From Bog-950 sp964493695 (lineage in GTDB: Bacteria; Bacteroidota; Bacteroidia; Chitinophagales; LD1), in assembly GCA_964493695.1 (NCBI GenBank), contig CAZBPG010000098.1:1-14624 (forward strand): a stretch of 14,624 nucleotides of DNA. Direction: 5' to 3'. Under the pieces are notes generated by a model. It had not been told where the DNA came from. It searched no databases and saw only the letters and a program-made list of their open reading frames with translations. How positions within the stretch are numbered: the first letter of the stretch is position 1; the number at the start of each line of letters is the position of its first letter. Shown piece by piece: positions 13,290 through 14,624 of this stretch. Position numbers and translations under genes: made by a program.

Positions 13290-14612
13290 TTGACTCTCAG
13301 CGAAAACATAAAGAAGTATTTCCTGCCCGCGCTTTTAGTGGTGGCGCTGGCGGTTTCGTTACTAAAACCCAGTACCGGTAACCTTCGTTCGGCAGCGCAG
13401 GAAATTCAGGATAAACTGAACAGTGCCGAAGCGGACTTTGAAAAAGCAGCCAACGGCAAACCCCTGCATGATGCTTTTGCTAAAGGAGATGAAGAGGCTG
13501 CAGTTATTGAGCAACTGGAAGCAGAGAATATTTTCCTCTATTACTACCGCAACGACTCTCTACTTCACTGGACCAGTAATGTGGTTCTTCCTTTTACATC
13601 ACCCGGAGCATTAGATGAAGGGACCTCTGTTCTCAAACTCAGGAACGGCTGGTATCAGGTGAGCAAACAGGTTGATTCACTCACAAATGAAACCATCCTT
13701 GGTGTAGTGCCGGTGAAGTATGAATATCCTTTCGAGAACCGGTTTCTCAAGAATGAATTTGCCCTCGGGTTAGCGGTGCCTCATAACATAGCTTTGAGTG
13801 GTCAGGAGATAAAGGGTTCTGTTCCAGTGAAGAATTTAAAAGGAGAAACCATTTTCAGTTTGTATGTAACCGGTGACAGCAATGAAGTTGATTTGAACGT
13901 TGTTTTACTGCTGGCGCAGCTAATTTTGTTCTTGATTATTCTGTATTACACCAATCAGTTTGCAGTAAAACTGGTAACCGGCAGAAGTTTCATCGTAGGT
14001 TTTTCATTTCTGGTAATCGTTATCGCGCTGGTTCGTGGTGTTATGCTTTATTTCGATCAGCCCAGCGAGTTTTATAAACTCGAATTGTTCGATCCTAAGT
14101 TTTACGCTTCTTCGGTGGTCACCAAATCTTTGGGAGACCTTATCATCAATTCATTTCTCATTACCTGGTTAGTGCTTTTTTATACCCGGTATAACACCAG
14201 GAGCGAAGCGAATACAAAACTTACCGCCTTTATCAGGCTGCAGAATGTTGCCTTTGTTTTTGCTTATACCTGGCTGATATGGTGGGTATTTAAAACCCTC
14301 GTAATGGATTCGGTGATATCGTTTGAGGTATATAACATTCTAAGTTTAAACGGATACAGTTTGCTGGGTATTTTGTGTGTGGCGCTTTTGCTTTCCAGTC
14401 ATTTTATGGTTACCCGCAATATCTTTATCGGTCTGCAGGAAGTGAAAGTGAAAGCTGTATATCTGGTTTCGTTCACCTGTATAACCGGGGTGGTTTTCGC
14501 GGCTTTTTCCCTCAAATCGTTTTACTACGAGTCGCTTGTTTTCTCATCGCTGTGGGCGGTTGGGTTTGTATTGGTGTTCTATTACATTCTCAAAAAACAC
14601 AAGTCAAATTAG
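13290..14612 (+). CDS. Membrane sensor module of histidine-kinase type, no kinase domain seen
   Basis: This 440-residue protein starts at TTG (13290); no ATG is available in frame before residue 252, and the frame is open upstream only back to 13260. The N-terminal helix (10-25) is followed by a coiled-coil-like stretch (30-80) and a periplasmic domain (about 80-200) with IFLYYYRNDSLLHW, RNGWYQVSK and VPVKYEYPFENRFLKNEF. Seven further membrane helices follow, at about 201-220, 234-253, 282-299, 318-336, 355-372, 388-407 and 413-434. I recognise this layout from the N-terminal half of large Bacteroidota sensor histidine kinases, which continue into HAMP, HisKA and ATPase domains. Here the frame ends at TAG after KKHKSN, 12 bases before the window edge. 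It may be a free-standing sensor, a frameshifted kinase or a sequencing error near the A6 run at 14592-14597. Confidence 0.75.
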   Translation: MTLSENIKKYFLPALLVVALAVSLLKPSTGNLRSAAQEIQDKLNSAEADFEKAANGKPLHDAFAKGDEEAAVIEQLEAENIFLYYYRNDSLLHWTSNVVLPFTSPGALDEGTSVLKLRNGWYQVSKQVDSLTNETILGVVPVKYEYPFENRFLKNEFALGLAVPHNIALSGQEIKGSVPVKNLKGETIFSLYVTGDSNEVDLNVVLLLAQLILFLIILYYTNQFAVKLVTGRSFIVGFSFLVIVIALVRGVMLYFDQPSEFYKLELFDPKFYASSVVTKSLGDLIINSFLITWLVLFYTRYNTRSEANTKLTAFIRLQNVAFVFAYTWLIWWVFKTLVMDSVISFEVYNILSLNGYSLLGILCVALLLSSHFMVTRNIFIGLQEVKVKAVYLVSFTCITGVVFAAFSLKSFYYESLVFSSLWAVGFVLVFYYILKKHKSN

Positions 14613-14624
14613 GTCCGCAATCTG

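Noticed and set aside
1..14624. Defence island, prophage, secretion system, biosynthetic cluster or CRISPR array
   Set aside because: No nuclease, integrase, transposase, capsid, synthase or spaced direct repeats were seen. MazG here is the ordinary two-domain housekeeping form and not a toxin-antitoxin partner.

Overview
The window looks like a chromosomal segment of a Bacteroidota bacterium, probably a Sphingobacteriia- or Chitinophagia-like environmental lineage. Four things point there: weak or absent Shine-Dalgarno sequences; TAnnTTTG-type promoter boxes; a TlpA-like protein with a DUF4369-style N-terminus; and an N-terminal sensor and membrane module of the kind found in Bacteroidota histidine kinases. 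GC content is moderate and codon use looks even across the genes. No rRNA, tRNA, CRISPR array, integrase or transposase was seen.

Layout. Positions 1-157 hold two short palindromes and no gene. Positions 158-1371 (+) are a two-gene operon of unknown function: a small membrane protein followed, with an ATGA overlap, by a beta-rich soluble protein. Positions 3566-1464 (-) are an exbB-exbD-tonB operon, the inner-membrane energiser of TonB-dependent transport. The 245-bp divergent gap 3567-3811 carries a 34-bp perfect palindrome and a dispersed intergenic word. A secreted protein of unknown function (3812-4558, +) and a long-chain acyl-CoA synthetase (4633-6408, +) follow. The synthetase gene runs convergently into a GH105/GH88-type glycoside hydrolase gene (7577-6405, -), and their stop codons overlap in one TTAA.

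A TlpA-like thioredoxin-fold protein (9173-7677, -) comes next, with a strong hairpin terminator. Then come a doubtful 66-codon ORF, a membrane-embedded M28 peptidase (10641-9457, -) and a bifunctional formiminotransferase-cyclodeaminase, FtcD (12422-10764, -). MazG (12471-13250, +) is divergent from ftcD. A membrane sensor module (13290-14612, +) ends the window without a kinase domain.

How the genes work together. Apart from the exbB-exbD-tonB unit and the unknown pair, the genes are mostly single housekeeping or metabolic functions: energy for outer-membrane transport, fatty-acid activation, sugar hydrolysis, envelope redox or thiol chemistry, histidine/folate one-carbon metabolism and nucleotide-pool cleaning. 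I do not see a clearly new multi-gene system. The most worthwhile leads are the palindromes and repeated intergenic words, the unknown overlapping pair, the M28 peptidase with a membrane hairpin inside its catalytic domain, the near-leaderless layout of mazG, and the sensor module that stops just before the expected kinase part.
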